A DNA stretch of 64,000 bases from Aurantiacibacter spongiae (GTDB lineage: Bacteria > Pseudomonadota > Alphaproteobacteria > Sphingomonadales > Sphingomonadaceae), in the NCBI RefSeq assembly GCF_003815535.1, contig NZ_RPFZ01000001.1:1674001-1738000 (forward strand), read 5' to 3'. The stretch's first letter is position 1, and every line of letters begins with the position of its first letter. Position numbers and translations under genes: made by a program. Below, one piece after another: positions 43,836 through 52,041 of the stretch. The notes beneath the pieces are model-generated. The model ran no database searches and was not told the origin of the DNA. It worked only from the letters and a program-made list of their open reading frames with translations.

Positions 43836-44612
43836 TCAGCCGCCGGCGCGCGGTGCGGGCACGGCGAAGGAGAGCGCGTCCTGCCACGCCCCCTCGCGCC
43901 GCCAGGTCACGACGACGCGGTGCGATCCGTCGGGGGCGTGTTCGAGCCGGTACCGGAGGGAATTGTCCGCTGCGCTCGCGGTGTCGACCGCGACCCCCGC
44001 CGGAACGGCGGCAACGGGCGGAGCGAACGTCTCGCCGTCGCCGGGGCAATCGGCCACCCGCCCTTCGATCGCGGCCAGGCCCGGGACGATGATGGCGTCC
44101 TCGTCCGGCTCCTCCTGCGGTGCACGGGGCGGCGGCTGCGGATCGTCGGGCGTGCCGGTATCGAAGATCCAGCGATAGGTGCGATCGCGCTGCAATCGCC
44201 ACACGGTCGCATAATCGCCGACGAGACCGGAGGGCTGCTGCCAGCGCCCGAAGCTGACCGCCAGCGTGCCGTCGCAACTCGACCACACCTCGCTCGGCGT
44301 CCAGGTGATCGCCTGCGGCGGGTCGGAGCGGCCGGAGAGCCACTCCTGCGCGGCAACGATATGGCCATCCTCGATACGCTTGGCGTCGTCGGCGGCGTAG
44401 CGGCGAAAGGCCGTCCACTGCCCGTCCTCCCGCGCCGATTTGGCGAAGGCTATGTCGGTCGCGGCGACCTTGCCCGGATCGCCGACGGCGGGCAGGTCGC
44501 GCGCCCATTCGGAAAGCGGCACCCGCGGTTCCCCGCCGCGCTGTTGCGCGCAGCCGGACGCCAGCGCCAGCGTGGCCATGCAGCTTGCCAGAATGCGACG
44601 GTCAGCCCTCAT
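43836..44612 (-). CDS. Lipoprotein of unknown function
   Basis: A 258-residue protein with lipoprotein signal LALASGC (Cys at about 21). ATG at 44612 is chosen as the only Met before the signal peptide. The mature protein has an N-terminal DIAFAKSAREDGQWTAFRRYAA block like many secreted SnoaL/nuclear-transport-factor-2-like domains, PSEVWSSCDGTLAVSFGRW and DYATVWRLQRDRTYRWIFDTG. An NTF2-like fold is thus plausible (inference). The C-terminal half contains a beta-rich part. It ends 4 bp before marC. Confidence 0.7.
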   Translation of the reverse strand: MRADRRILASCMATLALASGCAQQRGGEPRVPLSEWARDLPAVGDPGKVAATDIAFAKSAREDGQWTAFRRYAADDAKRIEDGHIVAAQEWLSGRSDPPQAITWTPSEVWSSCDGTLAVSFGRWQQPSGLVGDYATVWRLQRDRTYRWIFDTGTPDDPQPPPRAPQEEPDEDAIIVPGLAAIEGRVADCPGDGETFAPPVAAVPAGVAVDTASAADNSLRYRLEHAPDGSHRVVVTWRREGAWQDALSFAVPAPRAGG

Positions 44613-44654
44613 ATCCGATGCGCCCCTGCGCCCGGCGGGGCGCTTTGTCAAAGC

Positions 44655-44948
44655 TCAGTACCCGGCGCGCGCGGCGTTGACGAGAACGATATTGACGATG
44701 TTAAGCACCACGATCAGCACCAGCGGGGAGAAGTCGATCGCACCGGTGTTGGGCATGATCCTGCGGATCGGCGAGAGCACCGGATCGAGCAGCGCGTTCA
44801 CCGCCCGGTAGATGGCTATCACGAAGTCGTTGTCGCGGTTGACGACGTTGAAGGCGAGCAGCAGGCTCAGCACGAACTGCACGATGACGAGTATGATGAT
44901 GACCGAGATGAGGTAGCCCACGATCTCGGCAAGGGTCATGAGAAGCAC
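44655..44948 (-). CDS. YggT-family membrane protein
   Basis: A 97-residue protein with two membrane regions (LISVIIILVIVQFVLSLLLAF and LVLIVVLNIVNIVLVN) and the YggT loop NALLDPVLSPIRRIMPNTGAIDFSPL. YggT proteins are linked to cell division/osmotic tolerance in some bacteria. The start is GTG at 44948 (GGAAAG 7 bases before) or ATG at 44939. The gene lies between the lipoprotein gene and a further lipoprotein gene, all on the minus strand. Confidence 0.88.
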   Translation of the reverse strand: MLLMTLAEIVGYLISVIIILVIVQFVLSLLLAFNVVNRDNDFVIAIYRAVNALLDPVLSPIRRIMPNTGAIDFSPLVLIVVLNIVNIVLVNAARAGY

Positions 44949-45013
44949 GAGGGGTCTTTCCGTTCGCTGTGTGGGTCCGCGAATGGCGCGGACGGTTCGA
45001 TGGCGCAGTGTAT

Positions 45014-45044
45014 CACGCGGCTAATACGGGTCAACCGCCGCGTG
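45014..45044 (-). terminator. Inverted repeat after the AP-rich lipoprotein gene
   Basis: CACGCGG and CCGCGTG, 7-bp arms around a 17-base loop, 22 bp past the stop at 45066. Possible terminator of the argB-lipoprotein operon; no T-run, so confidence is low. Confidence 0.35.
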
Positions 45045-45065
45045 GGTGATCAGGGGGTCGCACCC

Positions 45066-45641
45066 TCAGGCCGGCTCGCCGCGGCCCGCACGTTCCATGG
45101 GTTCCTCGAACTCGCTGCTGCGCACCGTCCAGCGAAGCTCCCGTTCGCTCGCACCCGGTACGTCGTTCGCGCGCCGCAGCGTGATCGTGCCCGAGCGCGG
45201 CGCGCGCGGGTTCGGTCCGGTATCGAACAGCCGCGCCTCGACGGTGCAATACAGCGATCCCGCCGCGCCTTCCGTGCCCAGGGTGTCGATGGCGATACGC
45301 TGACCGTCATACCCCGCGAGCATGGCGGCGATGTAGGAACGGCCCTCCGCCGGATCGCGCCAGACGCCCGCCGCGCGGTCGAACGCCCCGGCCTCGATCA
45401 GGGCCGCGTAGGCGGAGACGACCGTGCGGCAGTCGCGACTGGACAGCTGTGTCTCGCTTACCGGCGCAGCGGGCGCGGGGGCGGGAGTCGGCGCCGCGGG
45501 TGCCGCCGGGGCGGCTGGCGCGCCCGGGGCAGCGGGGGCGGCCGGCGCGGGTTGCCGGGCCGCATCAGTGGTCTGGTCCGCACCGCCATCGCACGATGCG
45601 AGGGCGAGGCTCGTGAAAAAGAGGGAAAGGGATTGTCTCAT
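45066..45641 (-). CDS. Lipoprotein with Ala-Pro linker
   Basis: A 191-residue lipoprotein (signal LFFTSLALASC, Cys at about 17). A linker of about 30 residues of Ala and Pro (PAAPGAPAAPAAPAAPTPAP) would span the periplasm and reach away from the membrane. The C-terminal domain (about 65-191) has two Cys (SRDCRTVVSAYAAL and SLYCTVEARL). ATG at 45641 overlaps the argB stop (ATGA), so it is translated with argB. Function unknown. Confidence 0.7.
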   Translation of the reverse strand: MRQSLSLFFTSLALASCDGGADQTTDAARQPAPAAPAAPGAPAAPAAPAAPTPAPAPAAPVSETQLSSRDCRTVVSAYAALIEAGAFDRAAGVWRDPAEGRSYIAAMLAGYDGQRIAIDTLGTEGAAGSLYCTVEARLFDTGPNPRAPRSGTITLRRANDVPGASERELRWTVRSSEFEEPMERAGRGEPA

Positions 45642-46537
45642 GATGCGCTCACTAGGGTGCCGGCGCCCCGGCTGGTGAAGAATTCGAGCAGCATGGCGTG
45701 CGGCACCCGCCCGTCGAGGATCACCGCCGCCTCGCACCCCGCCTCGACGGCGTCGACGCAGGTCTGCAGTTTGGGGATCATTCCGCCGGTGATCGCGCCC
45801 TCGGTTTCCAGCCGGGCGATGTCCACCGGGGTGAGATCGGTCAGCAATTCGCCTTCGCCATTCAGGACGCCCGCGACGTCGGTCAGCAGGAACAGGCGCG
45901 CGGCCCCGAGCGCGGCGGCGAGGGCGCCGGCCATGGTGTCGGCATTGATGTTGTACGTCGCCCCGTCCTCGCCGGCGCCGATCGGCGCGACGACCGGGAT
46001 CATGCCGGCGCGGCTGGCGGTTTCGAGGATCGCGGTATCGACCGTGGCCGGTTCCCCCACGAAACCGAGATCCACCGGCTCCGCGTTCCCCCCGCCCACG
46101 CCGCGCGACCGCCGCGCCACCTTGCGCGCCGTGACGAGGCCGCCGTCCTTGCCCGAGATGCCGATGGCCTTGCCGCCAGCCTGCGCGATCCAGCCGACCA
46201 GTTCCTTGTTGATCGAACCTGAAAGGACCATCTCGGCGACCTCTGCGGTGCGCTTGTCGGTAACGCGCAGCCCGTCGACGAAGCTCGTCTCGACCCCCAG
46301 CCGTTCCAGCATGGCACCGATCTGCGGGCCGCCGCCGTGAACGACCACGGGATTGATGCCGACCGCCTTCAGCAGCACGATGTCTTCGGCGAAGTCCTGC
46401 GCCGCCTCGGGGTTGCCCATCGCGTGTCCGCCATACTTCACCACGAAGCTGCGGCCGGCATAGCGCTGGAAATAGGGCAGCGCCTCGATCAGCGTTTCCG
46501 CCTTGGCCAGCATCTGCCTGTCTTCGGACATCCTCAT
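45638..46537 (-). CDS. argB: N-acetylglutamate kinase
   Basis: Phosphorylates N-acetylglutamate, second step of arginine synthesis. 299 residues: FVVKYGGHAM (ATP-binding Lys), VVVHGGGPQIG, SGKDGGL, and ATYNINADTMAGALAAALGA. The C-terminal half carries the AAK fold and LTDVAGVLN. The N-terminal helix (LIEALPYFQRYAG) is the extension found in arginine-inhibited hexameric NAGKs, so feedback inhibition by arginine is likely. ATG at 46537 or the second Met at 46531. Coupled by ATGA to the lipoprotein gene. No other arg genes nearby. Confidence 0.95.
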   Translation of the reverse strand: MRMSEDRQMLAKAETLIEALPYFQRYAGRSFVVKYGGHAMGNPEAAQDFAEDIVLLKAVGINPVVVHGGGPQIGAMLERLGVETSFVDGLRVTDKRTAEVAEMVLSGSINKELVGWIAQAGGKAIGISGKDGGLVTARKVARRSRGVGGGNAEPVDLGFVGEPATVDTAILETASRAGMIPVVAPIGAGEDGATYNINADTMAGALAAALGAARLFLLTDVAGVLNGEGELLTDLTPVDIARLETEGAITGGMIPKLQTCVDAVEAGCEAAVILDGRVPHAMLLEFFTSRGAGTLVSAS

Positions 46538-46647
46538 GGCGCTGGCGCATAGCCGGTGGGAAGGGGCCTGCATAGCCGCGCGGTGCCTCGCGGCGCTAGG
46601 TAATCGACCGGATAACGCGGCAGCGGGCGGTGTCCTAGCCGGTCGGC

Positions 46648-47097
46648 ATGCGTGCGCTCGCCCTCTCGTTTCGCCCGGTATTGCCCCTCGCTCTCGCCCT
46701 TTCCCCGGCAGGAGCGCAAGGTCCGCGCGACGAAGAGCGCGCCACCTTCGCGCGGTGCGAGGGAAGCGGCCGCGTCACCTGCGTGGTGGACGGCGACACC
46801 ATCTGGTATCGCGGCGACAAGATCCGCATCGCCGACATCAACACGTCCGAAATCTCCCGCCCCGACTGCGCGGCGGAAGCGGCGCTCGGCGAACGGGCGA
46901 CAACGCGCCTGACGCAGCTGCTCAACGAGGGGCCGTTCTCGCTCGAGCGCGAAGGCCGCGACACCGACCGCTACGGCAGGTTGCTGCGCGTGGTGTCGCG
47001 CGGCGGGCAAAGCCTGGGCGACATCCTCGTGGCGGAAGGTCTGGCCGAGCAATGGCGGGGTCGCCGCTCGGGCTGGTGCGGGCAGCGGGTCGGCTAG
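46648..47097 (+). CDS. Secreted thermonuclease-like (SNase) protein
   Basis: A 149-residue protein with a signal peptide (LPLALALSPAGAQG, cleavage near 23). The staphylococcal-nuclease fold is seen in CVVDGDTIWYRGDKIRIADINTSE, EAALGERATTRLTQLL and FSLEREGRDTDRYGRLLRVV, with Asp/Arg/Glu residues at the catalytic positions. It probably degrades nucleic acid in the periplasm or outside the cell. ATG at 46648. Stands alone, divergent from argB. Confidence 0.85.
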   Translation: MRALALSFRPVLPLALALSPAGAQGPRDEERATFARCEGSGRVTCVVDGDTIWYRGDKIRIADINTSEISRPDCAAEAALGERATTRLTQLLNEGPFSLEREGRDTDRYGRLLRVVSRGGQSLGDILVAEGLAEQWRGRRSGWCGQRVG

Positions 47098-47099
47098 AC

Positions 47100-47711
47100 C
47101 TATTGCAGGGTGACGCGGCCTTCGTCCGGGTCGCCGCGACCGAAGAATTCCATCAGCTGCACCAGCAGGTCGCACCGCTCGCGCAGGTTCGGGGCTTCCA
47201 GCAGCGCCTGCTTGGCGGCGGCGTCGAAGGGAGCGATCTGCGAGACGCCGTTGATAAGGGAGACATCGTCGAGCCGCGCCACCGAATCCCAGTCGATCGC
47301 ATAGCCCTGCATGTCGGCGAACTTGCGCGCCTCGTGCTCGAATCCGGCGCGCTCCCCCAGGGTGAGGAACTCTTCCTCCGGATCCTCGATCAACTCGGCC
47401 TCGACCTGGCGAAAGGGGGTGGTGACGTCGAGCTCGCGAAGGGTGCGGAAGCGCGATTCGCCTACCAGCACGATGTTGTAGAGGCCATCCTCGCTTGTTT
47501 CGACGTTCTCGATCTTGCCGACGCAGCCGACCTCGTAGAGCGGCGCATCCTCGCTCCGTTCGGTCGGCTGGATCATGGCGATGCGCCGGTCGCGGGCGAG
47601 CGCGTCGCCCACCATCGCGCGGTAGCGCGGTTCGAAGATGTGCAGCGGCAGCTGCAGATCGGGAAACAGGATCGCGCCGGTCAGCGGAAAGATCGAGAGG
47701 CGGGTGCTCAT
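47100..47711 (-). CDS. LON N-terminal (substrate-binding) domain protein
   Basis: A 203-residue protein that is only the Lon N-domain (PUA-like): LSIFPLTGAILFPDLQLPLHIFEPRYRAMV at the start, then QPTERSEDAPLYEVGCVGKIEN and a helical tail. It has no ATPase or protease part, so it may deliver or hold substrates; family role unknown. ATG at 47711 overlaps the stop of the thioredoxin/TPR gene (ATGA), making a translationally coupled pair likely related to protein quality control. Confidence 0.88.
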   Translation of the reverse strand: MSTRLSIFPLTGAILFPDLQLPLHIFEPRYRAMVGDALARDRRIAMIQPTERSEDAPLYEVGCVGKIENVETSEDGLYNIVLVGESRFRTLRELDVTTPFRQVEAELIEDPEEEFLTLGERAGFEHEARKFADMQGYAIDWDSVARLDDVSLINGVSQIAPFDAAAKQALLEAPNLRERCDLLVQLMEFFGRGDPDEGRVTLQ

Positions 47712-48670
47712 CCGAACAGCAGCAGGCTCAGCTTGCGGCGCTGACCGGCAACCCACGGGTCTTCCAGCCCGACCGCCTCGAACATCTGCAGCAGCTTCGC
47801 CTTGGCCGCGCCCTCGTTCCATTCGGCGTCGGTTTCGATCGCGCGCAGCAAGGTCGCGGCGGCATCGTCACGCTCTCCGGCGGCGAACGCGGCCTCGGCG
47901 AAGGCCATCTGCGCCTCCATGTCGGCGGGGCGTTCGGCCGCGGCGGCGCGCAGCGCGTCGAGTTCGGCGCGGTCCACCTGCGTGCCCGCCAGTTCGAGCG
48001 CGGACTGCGCCTGCCTGACCAGCGGATCGTCGCGCATTTCAGGCGTCAGCGCGTCGTGCACCGACCGGGCGTTCTCCGTCTGCCCGGCGGCGACGAGCGC
48101 ACGGATAAGGCCCGATTGCACCTCGGCCTTGTCGGGCGCCATCTGCGCCAGTTGCATGAATACCTGCGCCGCGCGCTCGGCATCGCCGCCCGCGAGCACC
48201 TGCTCGCCCATAGCGACGAGTTGATCAATATCGGGCGCCTGCCCGCCTTGCTGGCCGCCCTGCTGACCGCCGATCATGCCGTCGGTCGAACTATCGTCTT
48301 GCCCCGGCTCGACGGGCAATTGCTCGAGTATCTGGTCGAGCGCCTGTTTCAGTTGCGATTCGGACCGGGCCGGGGTCAGATCGGCGACCGGCTGGCCCTG
48401 GAAAATCGCATAGACGGTGGGAATTGACTGGACCTGGAACTGGCTGGCGATGAACTTTTCCTCGTCCACGTTGACCTTGGCCAGCACCACGCCCTTGTCG
48501 GCATATTCGCCCGCGACCTTTTCCAGAACCGGCGTCAGCGCCTTGCACGGCCCGCACCATTCGGCCCAGAAATCGACGATCACCAGCTTCGTCTGGCTCG
48601 GATCGACGACCTGCTTGCGAAAGCGTTCGACCGCCTTTTGTTCGTCGAGGTTGAGGCCCATGCTCGCCAA
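47708..48670 (-). CDS. Thioredoxin-TPR co-chaperone (CnoX/YbbN-like)
   Basis: A fusion of a thioredoxin domain (about 1-115, with active site WAEWCGPCKA, and the cis-Pro IPTVY) and a C-terminal TPR-like helical region (about 150-320). A Gln/Gly linker (GGQQGGQQGGQ) separates them. CnoX in E. coli binds unfolding proteins and hands them to GroEL/DnaK; here the CxxC is intact, unlike the E. coli SXXC. The start is TTG at 48670 with AGGAG 7 bases before; ATG at 48661 is the alternative. It precedes the Lon-N-domain gene with a 4-bp overlap. Confidence 0.88.
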   Translation of the reverse strand: MASMGLNLDEQKAVERFRKQVVDPSQTKLVIVDFWAEWCGPCKALTPVLEKVAGEYADKGVVLAKVNVDEEKFIASQFQVQSIPTVYAIFQGQPVADLTPARSESQLKQALDQILEQLPVEPGQDDSSTDGMIGGQQGGQQGGQAPDIDQLVAMGEQVLAGGDAERAAQVFMQLAQMAPDKAEVQSGLIRALVAAGQTENARSVHDALTPEMRDDPLVRQAQSALELAGTQVDRAELDALRAAAAERPADMEAQMAFAEAAFAAGERDDAAATLLRAIETDAEWNEGAAKAKLLQMFEAVGLEDPWVAGQRRKLSLLLFG

Positions 48671-48858
48671 TGTCGTGCTCCTGTGGTTCCGGTTCGGGTC
48701 TAGGGGCACAATGTGGCACCGATGTGCGGATTGTGAAGGGGCGGCGACCGGCTGCCCGACCAGCGAAATTTCCCCTTGCCCGCCTTCCTGCCCGGTGCTA
48801 ACCGCCCCGCTCCCCACCCGGACCGCCGTGGCGCGTCGTCCGGGGGAGCGCCAAGTGA

Positions 48859-48933
48859 GCGGGCGTAGCTCAGGGGTAGAGCACAACCTTGCCAAGGTTG
48901 GGGTCGGGCGTTCGAATCGCCTCGCCCGCTCCA
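48859..48933 (+). tRNA. tRNA-Gly (anticodon GCC)
   Basis: A cloverleaf folds with acceptor stem GCGGGCG/CGCCCGC, D-arm GTAGCTCAGGGGTAGAGC, anticodon stem CAACC/GGTTG with anticodon GCC at 48891-48893, and T-loop GTTCGAATC. The CCA end is encoded (48931-48933). The acceptor stem and loops are complete, so the gene looks functional. It lies between the thioredoxin gene and the efflux operon; I see no integrase or attachment repeat next to it. Confidence 0.96.
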
Positions 48934-48952
48934 TTTTCGAAATGTCCGGTCA

Positions 48953-50470
48953 TCAGTCGCGTGCGGACCTCGTGCCGGGTTCGTCGCCCGGCAGGTATTC
49001 CCCGGGATCGCGCCAGCCCAGACCCAGGGCCGTTTCGACCTCGATGAACGCCCTTGTCAGCGCCGCGCGCGCTCGGACCACGTTCGCCCGGGCCTCCACC
49101 CGGTCGAGCGAGGCGGCGAGAAGTTCTATGCGCGACTGGACGCCCTGTTCGAAGCGCTGACGCGCCTGATCTTCCCGGCTTGCCGCCAGCGCCTCCAACT
49201 GCGCGGCCTCGGCGAGGTCTGCGCGGCCGTAGCGGAACGATACGAGCCCGTCCTCCACCTCCCTGAGAGCGACCAGCACGCTCTGCCGGTATTCGGCTCG
49301 CGCGCCTGCCATCCGCGCTTCTGCCTGCGTCAGCCGTGCCTCGTTGCGGCCGAAGTCGAGGAAGTTCCACTGCAACACCGGGGCCGCGATCGCGGTGAAA
49401 TCGCCAAGGCTCGAAAGGTCGCTGAGCCGCGTCCCGCCGATACCGAGGATTCCCATGAAATTGATGCTCGGCAGACCGGCGGCCCGGGCGACCCCGATCC
49501 GTGCGCTGGTGGCGGCGAGGCGACGTTCGGCCGCGCGGATATCGGGCCTGCGCGCGAGCAGTCCTGCCGGATCGCCGATCGCCACGGCGGCGGGCGGAAG
49601 GGGCGGGGGCATGGCGTTGTCGGCCAGCTCGTCGAGGGCGCCGGGGGCCTGGCCGGTAAGCACGGCGAGAGCATCGAGAAACCTCGCGATGTCGGCGCGG
49701 ATCGCCGCCGCCTGCCGGCGCGCCGAGACGAGCGCGCTGCGCGCCTCGTCGACCTGCGAACGGGGGGCCACCCCCTGGCGGAACAGTTGTTCGGTCAGCG
49801 CCACGATCTGCTCCCGCCCGCGGACGGCGTCTTCCGCCAGGCCCAGCCGTTCCCCCGCCGCCCGCAGATCGACATAGGCGTCGGCGACCGACGCCGTCAG
49901 CGCCACCTGCGCGTCGGCGAGGCTGGCGTCGCCCGCCGCGAGGTCGGCCCGCGCCGCCTCCGCCTGTCGCTGGTATCCGCCGAACAGGTCGATTTGCCAG
50001 CTGGCATTGAGACCGAGATTGAAGAAGTTCGTCGATGTCGTGCCGTTCGCAGTGGCCCCGTCGCCGGAGCCGCCTTCTCCGGCGGAGCTCCCGTTCGAGC
50101 CGAGGCCCAGTCCGGGCACGCGGATGTGCGCCGCCGTCGCGATGGCACTGGCGCTGGGGTAGGCCTCCGCGTCGATGCCGGCCAGCGCGCCGCGCGCCTC
50201 GGCCACGCGCGCGCGCGCCACGGCGAGATCGGGGTTGGCGGCGAGCGCCTGCTCCTCCAGCTCGTTCAGGGCAGGATCGTCCAGGCTTTCCCACCATGCG
50301 GCCAGTTGCGGGGCGGCGTCCTCCAAGCCCGGCCCGGCACGCACGAAAGCCGTGTTCTCGCCGGTCGCGGAAGCGACGGAGGGCGGACCGGCGTAATCCG
50401 GACCGACGGTGCAGGCGGCAAGGGCGAGGCTGCCGGCGCCAGCCAGCAGATGACGAAGGGAGCGGGTCAA
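48953..50470 (-). CDS. Outer-membrane efflux lipoprotein (NodT/OprM-like)
   Basis: A 505-residue TolC-family channel with a lipoprotein signal (AGAGSLALAACTVGPDY, Cys at about 21). The RND/MFS outer-membrane factor signature is seen in PDLAVARARVAEARG, YVDLRAAGERLGLAEDAV, RPDIRAAERRLAATSARIGVA and FDFGRNEARLTQAEARMAGARAEY. It completes the EmrAB-type pump encoded upstream. The start is TTG at 50470, with AGGAG 7 bases before, overlapping the EmrB stop as TTGA. Confidence 0.9.
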   Translation of the reverse strand: MTRSLRHLLAGAGSLALAACTVGPDYAGPPSVASATGENTAFVRAGPGLEDAAPQLAAWWESLDDPALNELEEQALAANPDLAVARARVAEARGALAGIDAEAYPSASAIATAAHIRVPGLGLGSNGSSAGEGGSGDGATANGTTSTNFFNLGLNASWQIDLFGGYQRQAEAARADLAAGDASLADAQVALTASVADAYVDLRAAGERLGLAEDAVRGREQIVALTEQLFRQGVAPRSQVDEARSALVSARRQAAAIRADIARFLDALAVLTGQAPGALDELADNAMPPPLPPAAVAIGDPAGLLARRPDIRAAERRLAATSARIGVARAAGLPSINFMGILGIGGTRLSDLSSLGDFTAIAAPVLQWNFLDFGRNEARLTQAEARMAGARAEYRQSVLVALREVEDGLVSFRYGRADLAEAAQLEALAASREDQARQRFEQGVQSRIELLAASLDRVEARANVVRARAALTRAFIEVETALGLGWRDPGEYLPGDEPGTRSARD

Positions 50471-52041
50471 TGGGCTACTCCTGACGATATACCGGGGGGA
50501 AGCGGGCGCAGCAGCAGCGCCAGCGGCACGACCACGATGATTCCGACGAACAGCAGCCAGAACATGTCGTTGTAGGTCATAACGAGGGCCTCGCGCTGGA
50601 TCTGGCCCGCCAGCGACCGCAGCGCGGCCCCCTCGCCGCCGAGGGTGCGCGCGGTGTCGGCCAGGTAATCCTGCACGCCGATGGCGTTCGCCTGCAGCGT
50701 CTCCTCGATCCGCCGGGTGTGCAGCCACATGCGCTGCTCCTGCACGGTGGCGATGCCGGCGAGGGCGAGGGAGCCCCCCAGGTTGCGGGCAGTGTTGAAC
50801 AGCCCCGACGCGTCCCCGGCGAAGCGCACGGGGACAGAAGAGATCGCCGCCTGGTTCAGGAACATGAAGGCGAGCACCGTGCCGGTGCCGCGCATGATCT
50901 GCGATTCGACGAAGGATTCGCCCGCGGCCTGCGCGGTGAGCGAGGTATCCACGAAGCAGCTGAGGGACAGGATCAGCAGACCGGCGGCGACGGCCACGCG
51001 GATGTCGAACAGTCGCATCAGCAGCGGTGTCAGGAACATCAGGATCAGCGAGGGAATGCCCGAGATGGCGACGATCTTGCCCGCCTGCAGCGCGTTGTAA
51101 TCGGCGATGGCGGCCAGGAACTGGGGAATGATGAAGGCGGTGCCGTAGATCACCATGCCGACCATGACGCCCATGATCATGACGGACCCGAACTGGCGGT
51201 CAAGGATCAGTTTGAGCCGGATGATCGGTTCACGCGCGAGGAACTGGCCCGCGAGCAGCATCGCCAGACCGAGCGCGGAGACGAGGGACAGCCAGATAAT
51301 GAGCGTGGAATCGAACCACTGCTCGCGATTGCCCTCTTCCAGCACGACGGTAAGGCAGCCCAGAAACAGCGCCAGCCCGACGAGGCCGAGCCAGTCGGCC
51401 TCGCCGATGAGTTGCAGGCGGGTGCGCCCCTTCGGCAGGCCGACCAGCAGGAGGACGACCAGCAGGACGCAGACCGGCACGTTGATGAGAAAGGCGTAGT
51501 GCCAGCTATACGCCTCGGTCAGCCAGCCGCCCAGGATCGGGCCGATGACGGGGCCGAGAATGGCGGTCACGCCGAAGGCGGATGTACCGATGGGCTGCTG
51601 GTGGGGCGGCAGGCGCGTGGCAATGATCGTCATCGCGGTGGGGATCATGGCGCCGCCGGTAAAGCCCTGCCCGGCCCGCCCGACGATCATGGTGGTGAGA
51701 TCGTTGGCGGTCCCGCAGACCACCGAGAACAGGGTGAACAGGATCGCGGCAATCAGCAGGAACCGGCGCAGGCCCAGAACCTTCTCGAACCACGCCGCCA
51801 GCGGAATGATGACGATTTCGGCGACGAGATAGGATGTGGCGACCCACGTGGCCTCGGTTCCGGTCGCGCCGATGCCGCCCTGGATGGTCGGCAGCGCGGA
51901 ATTGACGATGGAGATGTCGAGCGTCGCCATCATCGCGCCGAGGGTTCCGGCCGCGACCGCCAGCCAGGCGCCGACATCGGCGTCGTGGCGCCGCGCATCG
52001 TTTCCGGGCACCTGCGCGTCGTCGGCTGCCACGGAGGCCAT
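50467..52041 (-). CDS. emrB: MFS multidrug efflux transporter, DHA2/EmrB family
   Basis: A 524-residue major facilitator protein with 14 predicted helices. Family marks include ATLDISIVNSALPTIQGGIG, MIVGRAGQGFTGGAMIPTAMT and the motif-C region GPVIGPILGGWLTE. EmrB exports hydrophobic drugs by proton antiport in a tripartite assembly with EmrA and a TolC-type channel. ATG at 52041 shares one base with the emrA stop (TGATG). All three pump parts and a MarR regulator are here, so the set is complete. Confidence 0.9.
   Translation of the reverse strand: MASVAADDAQVPGNDARRHDADVGAWLAVAAGTLGAMMATLDISIVNSALPTIQGGIGATGTEATWVATSYLVAEIVIIPLAAWFEKVLGLRRFLLIAAILFTLFSVVCGTANDLTTMIVGRAGQGFTGGAMIPTAMTIIATRLPPHQQPIGTSAFGVTAILGPVIGPILGGWLTEAYSWHYAFLINVPVCVLLVVLLLVGLPKGRTRLQLIGEADWLGLVGLALFLGCLTVVLEEGNREQWFDSTLIIWLSLVSALGLAMLLAGQFLAREPIIRLKLILDRQFGSVMIMGVMVGMVIYGTAFIIPQFLAAIADYNALQAGKIVAISGIPSLILMFLTPLLMRLFDIRVAVAAGLLILSLSCFVDTSLTAQAAGESFVESQIMRGTGTVLAFMFLNQAAISSVPVRFAGDASGLFNTARNLGGSLALAGIATVQEQRMWLHTRRIEETLQANAIGVQDYLADTARTLGGEGAALRSLAGQIQREALVMTYNDMFWLLFVGIIVVVPLALLLRPLPPGISSGVAH

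Noticed and set aside
43761-46340. Long plus-strand open frame across marC, lipoprotein and argB region
   Set aside because: Spans several real minus-strand genes; low-complexity Arg/Gly/Pro composition.
48859-48953. tRNA-Gly as an integration site of a mobile element
   Set aside because: No integrase, no repeated tRNA end and no change of base composition on either side.
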